From contig NZ_JABGCL010000005.1 in the NCBI RefSeq assembly GCF_019800005.1, forward strand, positions 124,001 through 188,000: a stretch of 64,000 bases of DNA, in the 5' to 3' direction. Position 1 is the first letter of the stretch, and the number at the start of each line of letters is the position of its first letter. The notes beneath the pieces are model-generated. The model saw only the letters and a list, made by a program, of their open reading frames with translations, searched no databases and was not told the origin of the DNA. Shown here one piece after another: positions 1 through 8,248 of the stretch. The translations under genes were made by a program, and so were the position numbers. The stretch comes from Geminicoccus harenae. GTDB lineage: Bacteria > Pseudomonadota > Alphaproteobacteria > Geminicoccales > Geminicoccaceae.

Positions 1-565
1 CGGTGACCTCGGCACCCTTGCGCAGGGCGCCCAGCACTGCGCCGACCCCGATCATGCCGGCACCCAGCACCAGCACCCGGTCGCCCGGCGCCACCCGGCC
101 GCGCTCCACGGCATGGAAGCCCACGGAAAGCGGCTCGATCAGGGCCAGGTGGCGTTCGGCCATGCCGGCCACCGGGATCACCTTCTCGTGCGGGACGACC
201 AGCCGCTCCTTCAGCCCGCCATCCTGCTGCACCCCCAGCGTGCGGTTGTAGCGGCAGGCATTGGTGCGGCCCTTGCGGCAGGACGAGCACTGGCCGCAGC
301 TCGTATAGGGCAGCACGGTCACCGCGGCACCGGCCCGGAGATGAGCGGGCACTCCCTCGCCGCACTGGAGGATCACCCCGCCGATCTCGTGGCCGAGAAT
401 CCGCGGCAGCTCGACCAGCGGGTTGAGGCCGCAGAACGTGTTGAGGTCGCTGCCGCACAGGCCGACATGGCGCACTCCGATCTGCACCTCGCCCGGGCCC
501 GGCAGGGTCTCCGGGACGTCGTCGAGCCGGGTCCGGCGAAGCGATTCGATCAGGAGGGCTTTCAT
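1..565 (-). CDS. Zinc-binding alcohol/polyol dehydrogenase, N-terminal part (runs off left edge)
   Basis: Medium-chain Zn dehydrogenase, likely oxidising a polyol or sugar acid with NAD(P). The first 188 residues are visible. Catalytic-zinc residues are in LCGSDLNTF (Cys37, Asp40) and GHEIGG (His59, Glu60). The structural-zinc loop has four cysteines in CGQCSSCRKGRTNAC, and a nucleotide-binding glycine motif (LGAGMIG) appears just before the window ends. The ATG start is the family's usual MKAL-type start. It lies 53 bp downstream of the GntR gene on the same strand, so the two may be cotranscribed, and the divergent UxaA-type genes suggest a sugar-acid pathway such as idonate or galactonate use. 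The exact substrate cannot be read from the sequence. Confidence 0.85.
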   Translation of the reverse strand, partial: MKALLIESLRRTRLDDVPETLPGPGEVQIGVRHVGLCGSDLNTFCGLNPLVELPRILGHEIGGVILQCGEGVPAHLRAGAAVTVLPYTSCGQCSSCRKGRTNACRYNRTLGVQQDGGLKERLVVPHEKVIPVAGMAERHLALIEPLSVGFHAVERGRVAPGDRVLVLGAGMIGVGAVLGALRKGAEVT

Positions 566-618
566 CGGGCTGCCATGGCTGGAGGGGAGGAGGGGCACTG
601 CTGGCGGCTTCCTGCCGG

Positions 619-1290
619 CTAGCGCCGCAGCGGCAGGTCGTCCGGATGCCGGCGGATCAGGTCGTCCCGGCTGGCCTGGAGATGGTCGCGCAGCGCAGCC
701 TGCATGGGCTCCAGCTCGCCGGTGTGCAGCGTGGCCAGGATCCGCTGGTGCTCGTCGCGCGAGCGCCCGAGGTCGTAATTGGCGATGGAGTAGGTCTGGA
801 CGGTCTGGAGCTGGAGTTGGATGCCGCGGTGCCAGTCGGCCAGCACCGTGTTCCCGCCGGCCTCCAGGATCATCGCGTGCAGGCCGCGGTCCAGCGCGAT
901 GATCTCGGCCAGGCTTTCCTTGGTGCCCAGGTCGTGATGCGCCGCCTGCGCCGCCAGGTTCCGTTCGACGGCAGTGATGAAGGCGGCATCGAGCCGGCCG
1001 GCATGGAAGCCCGTCGCGAGCGCGTTCAGCTCCAGCAGGATGCGGGCCTCGTAGATCTCCAGGATGTCGGTCGGCGTGAAGCGGCGCACCAGCGAGGCGC
1101 GCCGGTCGACGCCGGTGACCAGCCCGTCACGCTCCAGGAGCGCCAGCGCTTCCTTGACCGGGGTCTGGCTGATCGCGAGCGCATTGGCCAGGGCATCGGG
1201 CAGGAGCCGCTGGCCCGCAGCGAGCTCACCCGACAGGATCTTGCGCTGGATCTCTGCATAGGCCTGCCGTGCCAGTGTCAGTCGTTCCAC
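619..1290 (-). CDS. GntR/FadR-family transcriptional regulator
   Basis: A 223-residue regulator: N-terminal winged helix (AYAEIQRKILSGELAAGQRL, then an HTH around ISQTPVKEALALLERDGL) followed by an all-helical FCD ligand-binding domain with acidic and histidine positions (HAMILEAGG, DEHQRILATL) typical of metal-dependent FadR members. I chose the GTG giving VERLTLARQ because it places the HTH at the usual distance from the N-terminus and has a purine-rich stretch (GGGGCAGGGAC) upstream. A longer in-frame ORF reaches into the AT-rich control region and a GTG at 1326 is a second option. It sits between the dehydrogenase and the divergent UxaA-type genes and probably represses both in response to a sugar acid. 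Confidence 0.85.
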   Translation of the reverse strand: MERLTLARQAYAEIQRKILSGELAAGQRLLPDALANALAISQTPVKEALALLERDGLVTGVDRRASLVRRFTPTDILEIYEARILLELNALATGFHAGRLDAAFITAVERNLAAQAAHHDLGTKESLAEIIALDRGLHAMILEAGGNTVLADWHRGIQLQLQTVQTYSIANYDLGRSRDEHQRILATLHTGELEPMQAALRDHLQASRDDLIRRHPDDLPLRR

Positions 1291-1340
1291 GTCCCTGCCC
1301 CTGCTCAAGCGCCCGGCAACCAGCACATGGCCGGCAGGCT

Positions 1341-1375
1341 GGTCAAATATAAAATTTTCTATTTTCCAAGTTGAC
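1341..1375. promoter_or_regulatory. Divergent AT-rich control region with GTCAA/TTGAC ends
   Basis: A sharp AT-rich island in GC-rich DNA between the GntR gene and the UxaA-type pair. Its ends form an inverted pair GTCAA (1342-1346) and TTGAC (1371-1375) around an A/T core. It is the natural place for divergent promoters and the GntR operator; no convincing -35/-10 pair with standard spacing could be fixed. Confidence 0.4.
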
Positions 1376-1419
1376 GATCGGGAGCAGGTGGCGGCACCTG
1401 CCGCCAATCAGGAGACATC

Positions 1420-1734
1420 ATGACCAGCGATCCACGGCTGCTGCTGCTCGACCCGCAGGACGACATCCTGGTCGCGATCGGCCGGATCCGCCGCGGCGAG
1501 CCCATGGTGGTGGAAGGGCAGGAAGTGCCCGCCGATGCCGACATCGCACTCGGCCACAAGGTGGCGCGCCACCCGCTCCAACCGGGCATGCCGGTGCGCA
1601 AGTACGGCGTCGCGATCGGCCGCGTCACCCGCCCGATCGCCCTGGGCGCCCATGTCCATGTCCACAACATCGCCAGCAACTATACTGCGACCCATACGCT
1701 GGACGACGCCAAGCCCCGCCCCGGAGACGCCTGA
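1420..1734 (+). CDS. UxaA-type dehydratase, small (SAF-domain) subunit
   Basis: A 104-residue SAF-domain protein (LLLDPQDDILVAIGRI at the start, HKVARHPLQPGMPVRKYG in the middle, HVHVHNI near the end). It corresponds to the N-terminal domain of altronate/galactarate dehydratases, which remove water from sugar acids to give 2-keto-3-deoxy acids. A purine-rich SD (CAGGAGA) precedes the ATG. The stop TGA shares one base with the ATG of the large subunit, so the two halves are translationally coupled and presumably form one enzyme. Confidence 0.85.
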   Translation: MTSDPRLLLLDPQDDILVAIGRIRRGEPMVVEGQEVPADADIALGHKVARHPLQPGMPVRKYGVAIGRVTRPIALGAHVHVHNIASNYTATHTLDDAKPRPGDA

Positions 1735-2957
1735 TGGCTGAGATGAGTGCGCCTGTTCCCGCCATGCGTGGCTGGCTGCGCCAGGACGGGCGCAAGGGCA
1801 TCCGCAATACGGTCGCGGTGGCCTATCTGGTCGAGTGCGCCCACCATGTCTGCCGCGAGATCGCCTGGCCCCTGCGCGAAGAGGGCGTCCACGTGATCGG
1901 CTTTCCCGGCTGCTTTCCCAACGCCTATGCCCAGCGGATGATGGAGGCCTTGTGCACCCATCCGAACGTGGGTGCGGTGCTGCTGGTGTCGCTGGGCTGC
2001 GAGAGCTTCAACAAGTACAAGCTGGAGCAGGTGGTCCGCGATTCCGGCCGGCCGGTCCGCACGCTCACCATCCAGGCCACCGGCGGGACGCGCGCCTCCA
2101 TCGCGGAGGGCCGCGCCTGGGTGGCCGAGCAGGCCGCACTCCTGGCGGCAGCACCGACCGTGCCGATGGCCGTCGACGAGCTGGTGGTCGGCACGGTCTG
2201 CGGCGGCTCGGACGGGACCAGCGGGATCACCGGCAACCCGGCGGCGGGCCGCGCCTTCGACCGGCTGGTCGAGGCCGGTGCCACCTGCATCTTCGAGGAA
2301 ACCGGCGAGCTGATCGGCTGCGAGCACATCATGGCCGCGCGCGCGGTCACCCCGGAGCTCGGCCAGGAGCTGGAGGCGAGCGTCGCCAAGGCCGCCCGCT
2401 ACTATGCGACGCTGGGCTACGGCTCGTTCGCCCCGGGCAATGCCGATGGCGGGCTGTCCACCATCGAGGAAAAGTCGATGGGCGCCTATGCCAAGTCCGG
2501 CCGCTCGCCGATCTTTGGCCTGATCAAGCCCGGCGACCTGCCGCCCAGAGGCGGGCTCTACCTCCTGGACGTGGTGCCGGACGGCGAGGTCCGGTTCGGC
2601 TTTCCCAACATCAACGACAATGCCGAGATCGCCGAGCTGATCGCCTGCGGCAGCCATCTCGTGCTGTTCGTGACCGGGCGCGGCTCGGTGGTGGGCTCGG
2701 CGATCTCGCCGGTCGTCAAGATCTGCGCCAATCCCGAGACCTACAAGCGCATGGCCGACGACATGGACGTCGATGCCGGCCGGATCCTGAACGGCGAAGC
2801 GACCCTCGACGAGGTCGGCCAGGAGATCTTCGACCTGATCCTGGCGGCGGCCGGCGGCCAGAAGACCCGCTCGGAGGATCTGGGCCACCAGGAATTCATC
2901 CTGGGCTACAAGAGCTTCGAGCCGCTGGGCCCGGCCTGCCTGCCTTCGGCGGCCTGA
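1734..2957 (+). CDS. UxaA-type dehydratase, large subunit
   Basis: A 407-residue protein of the altronate/galactarate hydro-lyase C-terminal family, which uses a divalent metal. Conserved stretches are GWLRQDGRKGIRNTV, GCESFNKYKLEQ, QATGGTRASIAEG, GGSDGTSGITGNPAAG and EETGELIGCEH, with cysteine and histidine candidates for metal binding. The ORF is open further upstream, but the ATG overlapping the small subunit's stop is the coupled start. Together with the small subunit, the divergent GntR regulator and the dehydrogenase it forms a sugar-acid catabolic unit. Substrate is not determined; many UxaA-family enzymes act on acids other than altronate. Confidence 0.85.
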   Translation: MAEMSAPVPAMRGWLRQDGRKGIRNTVAVAYLVECAHHVCREIAWPLREEGVHVIGFPGCFPNAYAQRMMEALCTHPNVGAVLLVSLGCESFNKYKLEQVVRDSGRPVRTLTIQATGGTRASIAEGRAWVAEQAALLAAAPTVPMAVDELVVGTVCGGSDGTSGITGNPAAGRAFDRLVEAGATCIFEETGELIGCEHIMAARAVTPELGQELEASVAKAARYYATLGYGSFAPGNADGGLSTIEEKSMGAYAKSGRSPIFGLIKPGDLPPRGGLYLLDVVPDGEVRFGFPNINDNAEIAELIACGSHLVLFVTGRGSVVGSAISPVVKICANPETYKRMADDMDVDAGRILNGEATLDEVGQEIFDLILAAAGGQKTRSEDLGHQEFILGYKSFEPLGPACLPSAA

Positions 2958-2969
2958 GCCGGCCGGGCG

Positions 2970-3413
2970 TCAGCCGCCGCCTCCTTTGGCTTCGGCCAAC
3001 TGCTGCTTCAGCCGCCTGGTCTCCTCGAACCGGGCGGTGACGTCGCGCATCACCGCGACCATGCCGGCGATCCGGCCCCCGTCGTCATGGAAGGGGACGA
3101 TCGTGAACTCCAGCGAGATGCGCTGCCCGTCCCTGCGGATGCCCGGGACGGCCAGCAGGTCGCCCGCACCGTAGCGGCTCTTGCCGGTGCGGATGACCTC
3201 GTGGAAGCCTTCCCAGTGGCGGGCGCGCAGCCGCTCGGGGATGATCAGGTCCAGCGACTGGCCGACCGCCTCCCCGGCGGCATGGCCGAAGATACGCTCC
3301 GCTCCCGGATTCCACGCCCGGATGATCCCTTCGGCGTCCGTGGCCACGACGGCATCGGCGGCCGCGGCGAGAATGCTGTCGGCCGCGATGCGCGAAAAAT
3401 CCATGCCGTTCAT
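2970..3413 (-). CDS. PAS-domain sensor protein
   Basis: A single PAS domain of 147 residues: DAVVATDAEGIIRAWNPGAE, the GHAAGEAVGQSLDLIIPE stretch, and a C-terminal cap MVAVMRDVTARFEE. There is no kinase, cyclase or methyl-accepting domain, so it can only sense and pass a signal by protein contact. Its start overlaps the stop of the ECF sigma gene by four bases, so it is the last gene of the operon and probably a partner or modulator of that sigma factor. Confidence 0.8.
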   Translation of the reverse strand: MNGMDFSRIAADSILAAAADAVVATDAEGIIRAWNPGAERIFGHAAGEAVGQSLDLIIPERLRARHWEGFHEVIRTGKSRYGAGDLLAVPGIRRDGQRISLEFTIVPFHDDGGRIAGMVAVMRDVTARFEETRRLKQQLAEAKGGGG

Positions 3414-4129
3414 TCCCTCGATGGTTGGTCCCGGGCAGCCGGGAGGCGCGCCAGCACGGCCGCGGTCATCCGCTCGCAGCGCGCGCCGTCGAACGGGAAC
3501 GCATCCGCCAGGGTGGCGGTGAAGCTCCGCGTGAGCGTCTGCCGCAGGAGGCGGCGGGCACGGTGCAGCCGTGTGCGCACGGTCTCGGCGAGCAGCCCGA
3601 GCTGGACGGCGGTCTCGTCGACGCTCATCTGCTCGACCTCGCGCATCATGAACACCATGCGGAACGCATCCGGCAACCGGTCGATCGCGTCCTCCAGCAG
3701 GCGACGCGCCTGGGCGCGGGCGGCAGCTTCTTCCGGTCCTCCATCCCGCGCGGCCGATGGGAGGAAGATCACCTCGGCCTCTCCCTGGTCGTCCATCGTG
3801 TCGAGAACATTCAAGTCGAACAGGGGCCGCCGCTGCCGGAGCCGGCCCAGCGCCTCGTTCACCGCGATCCGGGTGAGCCAGGTCGACAGGCGCGCATCGC
3901 CGCGGAAACCGTCCAGATGGGTGAAGGCGCGCAGATAGGTCTCCTGGACGATATCCTCAGCCTCGCTGTCGTCGCCGAGGATCCCGCGCGCCACCCGGTA
4001 GAGCCGCCGGTTGTGCCGCTGCATGATCAGGCGAAACGCCTCCTGGTCACGACGTCGGGCCCGCTCGACCAGCGCCAGATCGTCCAACTCGTCCGGCACC
4101 CATGCCGGCGCGGCTGCTCCTGCCATCAT
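3410..4129 (-). CDS. RNA polymerase ECF sigma factor
   Basis: A 239-residue sigma-70 family protein of ECF type. Region 2 spans about residues 25-95 (YRVARGILGDDSEAEDIVQE, STWLTRIAVNEALGRLR). Region 4 is at about 160-210 (DRLPDAFRMVFMMREVEQMS, then an HTH ending TVRTRLHRARRLLR). A linker of about 45 residues and a C-terminal extension make it longer than a minimal ECF factor. It overlaps the PAS gene, and 21 bp separate it from the upstream cupredoxin gene; no anti-sigma gene is seen beside it. Confidence 0.9.
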   Translation of the reverse strand: MMAGAAAPAWVPDELDDLALVERARRRDQEAFRLIMQRHNRRLYRVARGILGDDSEAEDIVQETYLRAFTHLDGFRGDARLSTWLTRIAVNEALGRLRQRRPLFDLNVLDTMDDQGEAEVIFLPSAARDGGPEEAAARAQARRLLEDAIDRLPDAFRMVFMMREVEQMSVDETAVQLGLLAETVRTRLHRARRLLRQTLTRSFTATLADAFPFDGARCERMTAAVLARLPAARDQPSRE

Positions 4130-4150
4130 CGCCCATCTCCCTGAGCCTGA

Positions 4151-4702
4151 TCATGAGATGCACGAAGCCACGAAATGTTCCCGACGGCGGCGCAACGCCG
4201 CCGCCGTCCGGCTGCGCCGGACCGAGCCCTCCCGCAGGATCTGCTCGACCGAGGGAAACACGCCCGGCACGTCGCCGGGAGGCGGCCCGGCCACCGGCGG
4301 GCTGCCCACGACGATCCGCCCGACCATGCCGGCCGGCTCATGGGGAAGGCAGAAATAGTCATAGACACCCTCCACCAGGAGGGTGACGGCAAAGCTCTCG
4401 CCCGGCAGGAGATAGTCGGAGTCCCAGGGCACGGCGTCCGGTGGCATCCGCGCAGGACGGCCGGCATGGTGCGGGTGATAGGCGGTGGCCGTATGGGCAT
4501 TGCCGGCGTCATGGTTGGTCCACCGGATGGTCTGGCCCGGGCGGACATGGAGGCCGACCGGATCGTACCACACGTCGGAGCCGTCTTCATTGCCCCGCAT
4601 GGCGATCTCGGCGGCCCCGCCGGTGCTGCCGGATGCGGTGCCGGCCAGACCGGCGAGGACGACCCCGCCGATCCGCAGCACCCGCCGGCGCGTGACGATC
4701 AC
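4151..4702 (-). CDS. Cupredoxin-domain (plastocyanin/azurin-like) protein
   Basis: A 183-residue exported copper protein. The N-terminus TRRRVLRIGGVVLAGLAG is a twin-arginine-like signal. The cupredoxin fold follows, with type-1 copper ligands visible as His in NAHTATAY and Cys-His-Met in CLPHEPAGM. The GTG start is preferred because it overlaps the stop of the upstream gene (GTGA); a longer ORF exists but would remove the signal peptide from the N-terminus. The Arg-rich C-terminal tail is unusual. It is probably a periplasmic electron carrier or copper-handling protein in the sigma-factor operon. Confidence 0.8.
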   Translation of the reverse strand: MIVTRRRVLRIGGVVLAGLAGTASGSTGGAAEIAMRGNEDGSDVWYDPVGLHVRPGQTIRWTNHDAGNAHTATAYHPHHAGRPARMPPDAVPWDSDYLLPGESFAVTLLVEGVYDYFCLPHEPAGMVGRIVVGSPPVAGPPPGDVPGVFPSVEQILREGSVRRSRTAAALRRRREHFVASCIS

Positions 4703-5115
4703 TTCGCCACCCGCACTTCGTCCGCGGCCGGGACATGCCACAGCACCACATGCGTATGCGGCATCTCGACCCCGGGATGGCCGGCATTGAGGTAGACATC
4801 GACATGATCGACCGCCCCGCCGGGAGCGGCCAAGTCGTCGAAGCGCTTGTCCTTGTTCGTGAGGTCCGCGACCGGCAGCATGTAGATCGTGCTGACCAGG
4901 CTGCCGTCATGGTCGTAGGCCAGGAAGGGGCCGGCCGGCAGGGTCGCGGGATCGACGTAGAGCTGGCCGAGCCCGGGCAGGAAGTCCGGCAGCTTCACCA
5001 GCTCGCTGACCTTGCGGTACTCGCCCTCCGGCGGGGCCTTGGCGACCCCATCGGCGGCAAGGACGGGACTGGCGAACAGGCTGGCGAGCGCCAGGACGGC
5101 GAGGCTCGTTCTCAT
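4699..5115 (-). CDS. Small secreted protein of unknown function, first gene of the sigma operon
   Basis: A 138-residue protein with a clear Sec signal peptide (MRTSLAVLALASLFASPVLA). The mature part has conserved-looking LPDFLPGLGQLYVDP, FLAYDHDGSLVSTIYMLP and histidines in AGHPGVEMPHTHVVLWHVP, which could bind metal. The ATG is chosen for the signal peptide and the GGAGG motif 8-12 bases upstream. It overlaps the cupredoxin gene, which suggests that the two work together in the periplasm. I cannot assign a function. Confidence 0.75.
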   Translation of the reverse strand: MRTSLAVLALASLFASPVLAADGVAKAPPEGEYRKVSELVKLPDFLPGLGQLYVDPATLPAGPFLAYDHDGSLVSTIYMLPVADLTNKDKRFDDLAAPGGAVDHVDVYLNAGHPGVEMPHTHVVLWHVPAADEVRVAK

Positions 5116-5288
5116 CGCATCCTCCAGGGAAGAGCGCCTGCCCGCTGAAGAGCGGCAGGCACTCCATTCGATGGAGGACCGGCGGGAATGTTCCCCAGGC
5201 ACGACGCCCCCGCAGTGATGGTCATCCTTGAGAGCGGCTTTGCCGGCGTTCCATAACTTGTGCCAGGTGATGGCCAGGAGGAGCAGCC

Positions 5289-6584
5289 ATGCGGATCGTG
5301 CCGGTCGACGAGCGGCTAGCGGTGGCGCCGCAGCCCGACGTCGCGGAGCTGGGTGACCTGGCGGCCCAGGGCTTCCGGGCGCTGATCAATGCCCGGCCGG
5401 ATGGCGAGGATCCGGGCCAGCCGGGCAGTGCCGCCGAGAAGGCCGCCTGCGCGGCGGCGGGCCTGGCCTACCATTTCATCCCGGTGGCGGAGGCGGCGGT
5501 CACGCAGGCCGATGTCCAGGCGTTCGGCCAGGCACTCACCAAAGCAGACGGCCGGGTCCTCGCCCATTGCCGCACCGGCCAGCGGGCGCTGATGCTCCAT
5601 GCGCTGGGCCAGGCGCTGGAAGGCCGCATGGCCGCACCGGAGATCGCAGGCTTCGGCACTGCCCACGGCTTCGACCTGACGGGTGCCGTGCGCTGGCTGG
5701 AGCGGGAGCGCGCCTGCGTTCCGCAGGTCACGGGCTTCTTCGATGGGCGCACCGCCAGCGTGCAGTACATCGTCACCGACCCCGCGACCAAACACTGCGC
5801 GATCATCGACCCGGTCTACGACTTCGACGAGAAGTCCGGCGCCACCGCCACCCGCAACGCCGATGCGCTCCTGGCCCATGTCGAGCGGGAACGGCTCACG
5901 GTCGAGTGGATCCTCGACACCCACCCCCATGCCGACCATTTCTCAGCCGCCCATTATCTCAAGACCAGGACCGGCGCGCCCATCGCGATCGGCGCCCGGG
6001 TGGTCGAGGTCCAGCGTCTCTGGCAGCAGCTCTACCATTGGCCGGAGCTGCGCACCGACGGCGCGCAATGGGACCGGCTGTTCGCGGACGGCGACCGCTT
6101 CCGGATCGGCGAACTGGAGGCACGGGTGATGTCCTCGCCCGGCCACACCCTGGCCTCGGTCAGCTACCTGATCGGCGACACCGCCTTCATCCACGACACC
6201 GTCTTCATGCCCGACGGCGGCACGGCCAGGACCGACTTCCCCGGCGGCAGCGCCGAAGCCCTGTGGGATTCCATCCAGGCCATCCTGGCCCTGCCGGACG
6301 ACACCAGGCTGTTCACCGGCCACGACTACCAGCCGGGCGGCCGGCACCCGCGCTGGCAAACCACCGTGGCGGAGCAGAAGCGCTCGAACCCCCATCTGGC
6401 GAACTGCGACCGCGCGGCCTTTCTGAAGCTCCGCCAGGCGCGCGACCGCACCCTGCCGATGCCCAAGCTCATCCTCCACGCGCTGCAGGTGAACCTGCAA
6501 GGCGGGCGGCTGCCCGAGCCGGAGGCGGATGGCCGCCGCTACCTGAAATTCCCGCTGGACGCGCTGCCGGGCGCGGTCTGGTGA
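5289..6584 (+). CDS. Bifunctional DUF442 sulfurtransferase-phosphatase-like / persulfide dioxygenase-like MBL hydrolase
   Basis: A 431-residue fusion. Residues 1 to about 115 are a DUF442 (tyrosine-phosphatase-like) domain with the Cys loop AHCRTGQRA. From about residue 140 on comes a metallo-beta-lactamase domain of the ETHE1/Blh type: THPHADHFSAAHYL (HxHxDH metal site), SSPGHTLASVSYL, and the third histidine in FTGHDYQP. Such fusions are linked to sulfide detoxification or persulfide oxidation in alphaproteobacteria and plant-associated species. A strong SD (AGGAGGAG) precedes the ATG. It is the last host gene before the prophage boundary. Confidence 0.88.
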   Translation: MRIVPVDERLAVAPQPDVAELGDLAAQGFRALINARPDGEDPGQPGSAAEKAACAAAGLAYHFIPVAEAAVTQADVQAFGQALTKADGRVLAHCRTGQRALMLHALGQALEGRMAAPEIAGFGTAHGFDLTGAVRWLERERACVPQVTGFFDGRTASVQYIVTDPATKHCAIIDPVYDFDEKSGATATRNADALLAHVERERLTVEWILDTHPHADHFSAAHYLKTRTGAPIAIGARVVEVQRLWQQLYHWPELRTDGAQWDRLFADGDRFRIGELEARVMSSPGHTLASVSYLIGDTAFIHDTVFMPDGGTARTDFPGGSAEALWDSIQAILALPDDTRLFTGHDYQPGGRHPRWQTTVAEQKRSNPHLANCDRAAFLKLRQARDRTLPMPKLILHALQVNLQGGRLPEPEADGRRYLKFPLDALPGAVW

Positions 6585-6611
6585 GAGCGGGCAGGAAGGG
6601 GATCGGGCGGA

Positions 6612-6664
6612 TGGTGCGGGCGGTCGGAATCGAACCGACACTCCTTTCGGAACCGGATTTTGAG
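6612..6664 (-). tRNA. 3' fragment of tRNA-Leu(CAA): prophage attachment site (left end)
   Basis: Read on the minus strand it runs from the anticodon loop (CTCAAAA, anticodon CAA) through a long class II variable arm with a GGTTCCGAAAGGAG-like loop, the T-arm (GGTTCGATTCC) and the acceptor 3' strand to CCA. The 5' half is missing: sequence similarity stops at the anticodon loop. With the integrase gene 200 bp away, this is the displaced 3' end left by integration. The intact gene should be rebuilt at the other prophage end, beyond the window. Confidence 0.85.
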
Positions 6665-6743
6665 TTTGTATGGCAAGTGTTCTCTGGTTTTCACGGAGAT
6701 ACACGAAAGTGCCTGATTTCAACGGGTTATACCGCTCCTTCCC

Positions 6744-6856
6744 TGCGCCCGACTTCCCTAACTTGCGCCCGGGATCACCCCCATTCACGCAAAACTGCGC
6801 CCGACCTGCGCCCGGAGATTTCGGGCCCAAATTTTCGGGCGCAGCTCTCGGGCGCA
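6744..6856. repeat. Integrase arm-type repeats (TGCGCCCG), 4 direct and 2 inverted
   Basis: The octamer TGCGCCCG occurs at 6744, 6764, 6796 and 6807, and its complement CGGGCGCA at 6836 and 6849, all between the att site and the integrase start. Such an array is what lambda-type integrases bind with their N-terminal arm-binding domain. A near-duplicate of the 6795-6815 pair lies inverted at 31103-31123. Confidence 0.6.
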
Positions 6857-6866
6857 GGAGCTGAGC

Positions 6867-8039
6867 ATGCCGAAGCTGACCAAGACCCTGGTCGATGGGC
6901 TGAAGCCGGGCGAGAAGGACCAGTGGATATGGGACACCGAGGCGCCAGGCTTCGGCGTCCGCGTCCAGCCCAGCGGCCGCAAGACCTACGTGGCGCGGTA
7001 CCGGACCATCGACGGCAAGGTGCAGCGCAAGATGACCGTGGCGCGCTGCACCGACATGCCGCCGGACCGCGCGCGCGACCTGGCGCGCAAGGTGTTCGCG
7101 GCGGTCGCCGCCGGCGAGGACCCGGCCGCACAGCGCCGCCAGGACAAGGACGCGCCCACGGTGGCGGACCTCGAGCGCCGCTTCACCAAGGAGCACGCCA
7201 TCCCGTTCAAGAAGGCCAGCAGCCGCGAGCGCGACGACATCAACTGGCGCTGCCACATCCTGCCGGCCCTGGGCACCAAGCGCGTGGGCGACCTCACCAA
7301 GGCGGACATCCTCAAGCTGCAGGGCAGCCTGTCGGAGAAGCCGGCCGTGGCCAACCAGTGCGTGGCGATCCTCTCCAAGGCGCTGAACCTCGCCGAGGAT
7401 TGGGAATGGCGGGCGCCCGGCACCAACCCGTGCCGGCGGCTGAAGAAGTACAAGATCGCCGAACGCGAGCTGATCCTCACGCCCGAGCAGATCGCCTGCC
7501 TGGACGCGGCGCTCACCGAGCTGGTGAACGACGGCGCCATCCGGCCGGCCTTCGCAGCCTTCGTGCGGCTGCTGATGCTCACCGGCTGCCGCAAGTCGGA
7601 GATCATGGAGGCCAAGCGGTCCTGGGTGGATTTCGAGCGACGGCTGCTGCTTCTGCCCGACAGCAAGGTCGGCCAGCGGCGCATCCCGCTGTCGCAGGCC
7701 GCGATCGACATCATCAAGGCCCTGCCGGAGAACGAGTGGCTCATCCCGGGCCGGCTCGACGGACGCAGCATGCAGTCGCCCTACGGCACCTGGGCGATCG
7801 TGAAGGCGCGCGCCGGGCTGCCCAAGGCGCTGCGGATCCACGACCTGCGCCACGGCTTCGCGTCGCTCGGCCACATGGCGGGGCTCACGCAGAAGCAGAT
7901 CGCCACGGCGCTGGGGCACCGTCAGCTATCCACGACGGAGCGCTACCTGCACGGGCTCGTGGGGGATCAGGCCAAGGTGGCCGATAAGATGGCGGAGGTG
8001 ATTGCCGGCAACTGGAGCAAGCCGGCGGCGGCCGCCTAG
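6867..8039 (+). CDS. int: Tyrosine-recombinase phage integrase
   Basis: A 390-residue integrase with an N-terminal DUF4102-type arm-binding domain (residues 1-90: GVRVQPSGRKTYVARYR), a central SAM-like core-binding domain (about 95-190) and a C-terminal catalytic domain. Catalytic residues are visible: Arg in LTGCRKSEI, His-x-x-Arg in HDLRHGF, His in ALGHRQLSTT and Tyr in TERYLHG. It is the size of P4-type tRNA-targeting integrases and sits next to the tRNA-Leu fragment. It ends four bases inside the convergent DksA-like gene. Confidence 0.95.
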   Translation: MPKLTKTLVDGLKPGEKDQWIWDTEAPGFGVRVQPSGRKTYVARYRTIDGKVQRKMTVARCTDMPPDRARDLARKVFAAVAAGEDPAAQRRQDKDAPTVADLERRFTKEHAIPFKKASSRERDDINWRCHILPALGTKRVGDLTKADILKLQGSLSEKPAVANQCVAILSKALNLAEDWEWRAPGTNPCRRLKKYKIAERELILTPEQIACLDAALTELVNDGAIRPAFAAFVRLLMLTGCRKSEIMEAKRSWVDFERRLLLLPDSKVGQRRIPLSQAAIDIIKALPENEWLIPGRLDGRSMQSPYGTWAIVKARAGLPKALRIHDLRHGFASLGHMAGLTQKQIATALGHRQLSTTERYLHGLVGDQAKVADKMAEVIAGNWSKPAAAA

Positions 8040-8248
8040 CGCCGCTTCTCGCGCCGCTCTGCGCAGTGCACGCAGTAGCGGTAACCGTAGGCGCGGCGCG
8101 GCTCCGGCATCTCGACTTCACAGTCATCGCACTCGGCGGGTCCATACTCTGGCTCGCCGGGTGCGAATTTCGTTTTGGTGGGGCGGGCCGCGTTGCGCAG
8201 CTCCCATTCCAGGGCTTCGTGCTCCTGGGCTTTATCTTCGAGCGACAT
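8036..8248 (-). CDS. DksA/TraR-type C4 zinc-finger protein
   Basis: A 70-residue protein with the DksA/TraR finger (CDDCEVEMPEPRRAYGYRYC followed by VHC) preceded by a helical MSLEDKAQEHEALEWELRN. TraR-like phage proteins bind the RNA polymerase secondary channel and mimic DksA plus ppGpp. The start overlaps the stop of the Rz1-like gene, so it ends the leftward lysis operon. Short length matches phage TraR homologues (about 70 residues). Confidence 0.8.
   Translation of the reverse strand: MSLEDKAQEHEALEWELRNAARPTKTKFAPGEPEYGPAECDDCEVEMPEPRRAYGYRYCVHCAERREKRR

Noticed and set aside
1..622. Long plus-strand open frames over the dehydrogenase gene
   Set aside because: They are shadows of the minus-strand gene in GC-rich DNA; only the minus strand gives a zinc dehydrogenase with all motifs.
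1680..2888. 402-codon minus-strand frame opposite the UxaA large subunit
   Set aside because: Low-complexity Ala/Gly/Arg/Asp content without a family; the plus-strand gene is certain.
5943..7919. 658-codon minus-strand frame across the MBL gene, att site and integrase
   Set aside because: It runs through two certain genes and a tRNA fragment, so it is an artefact of high GC.
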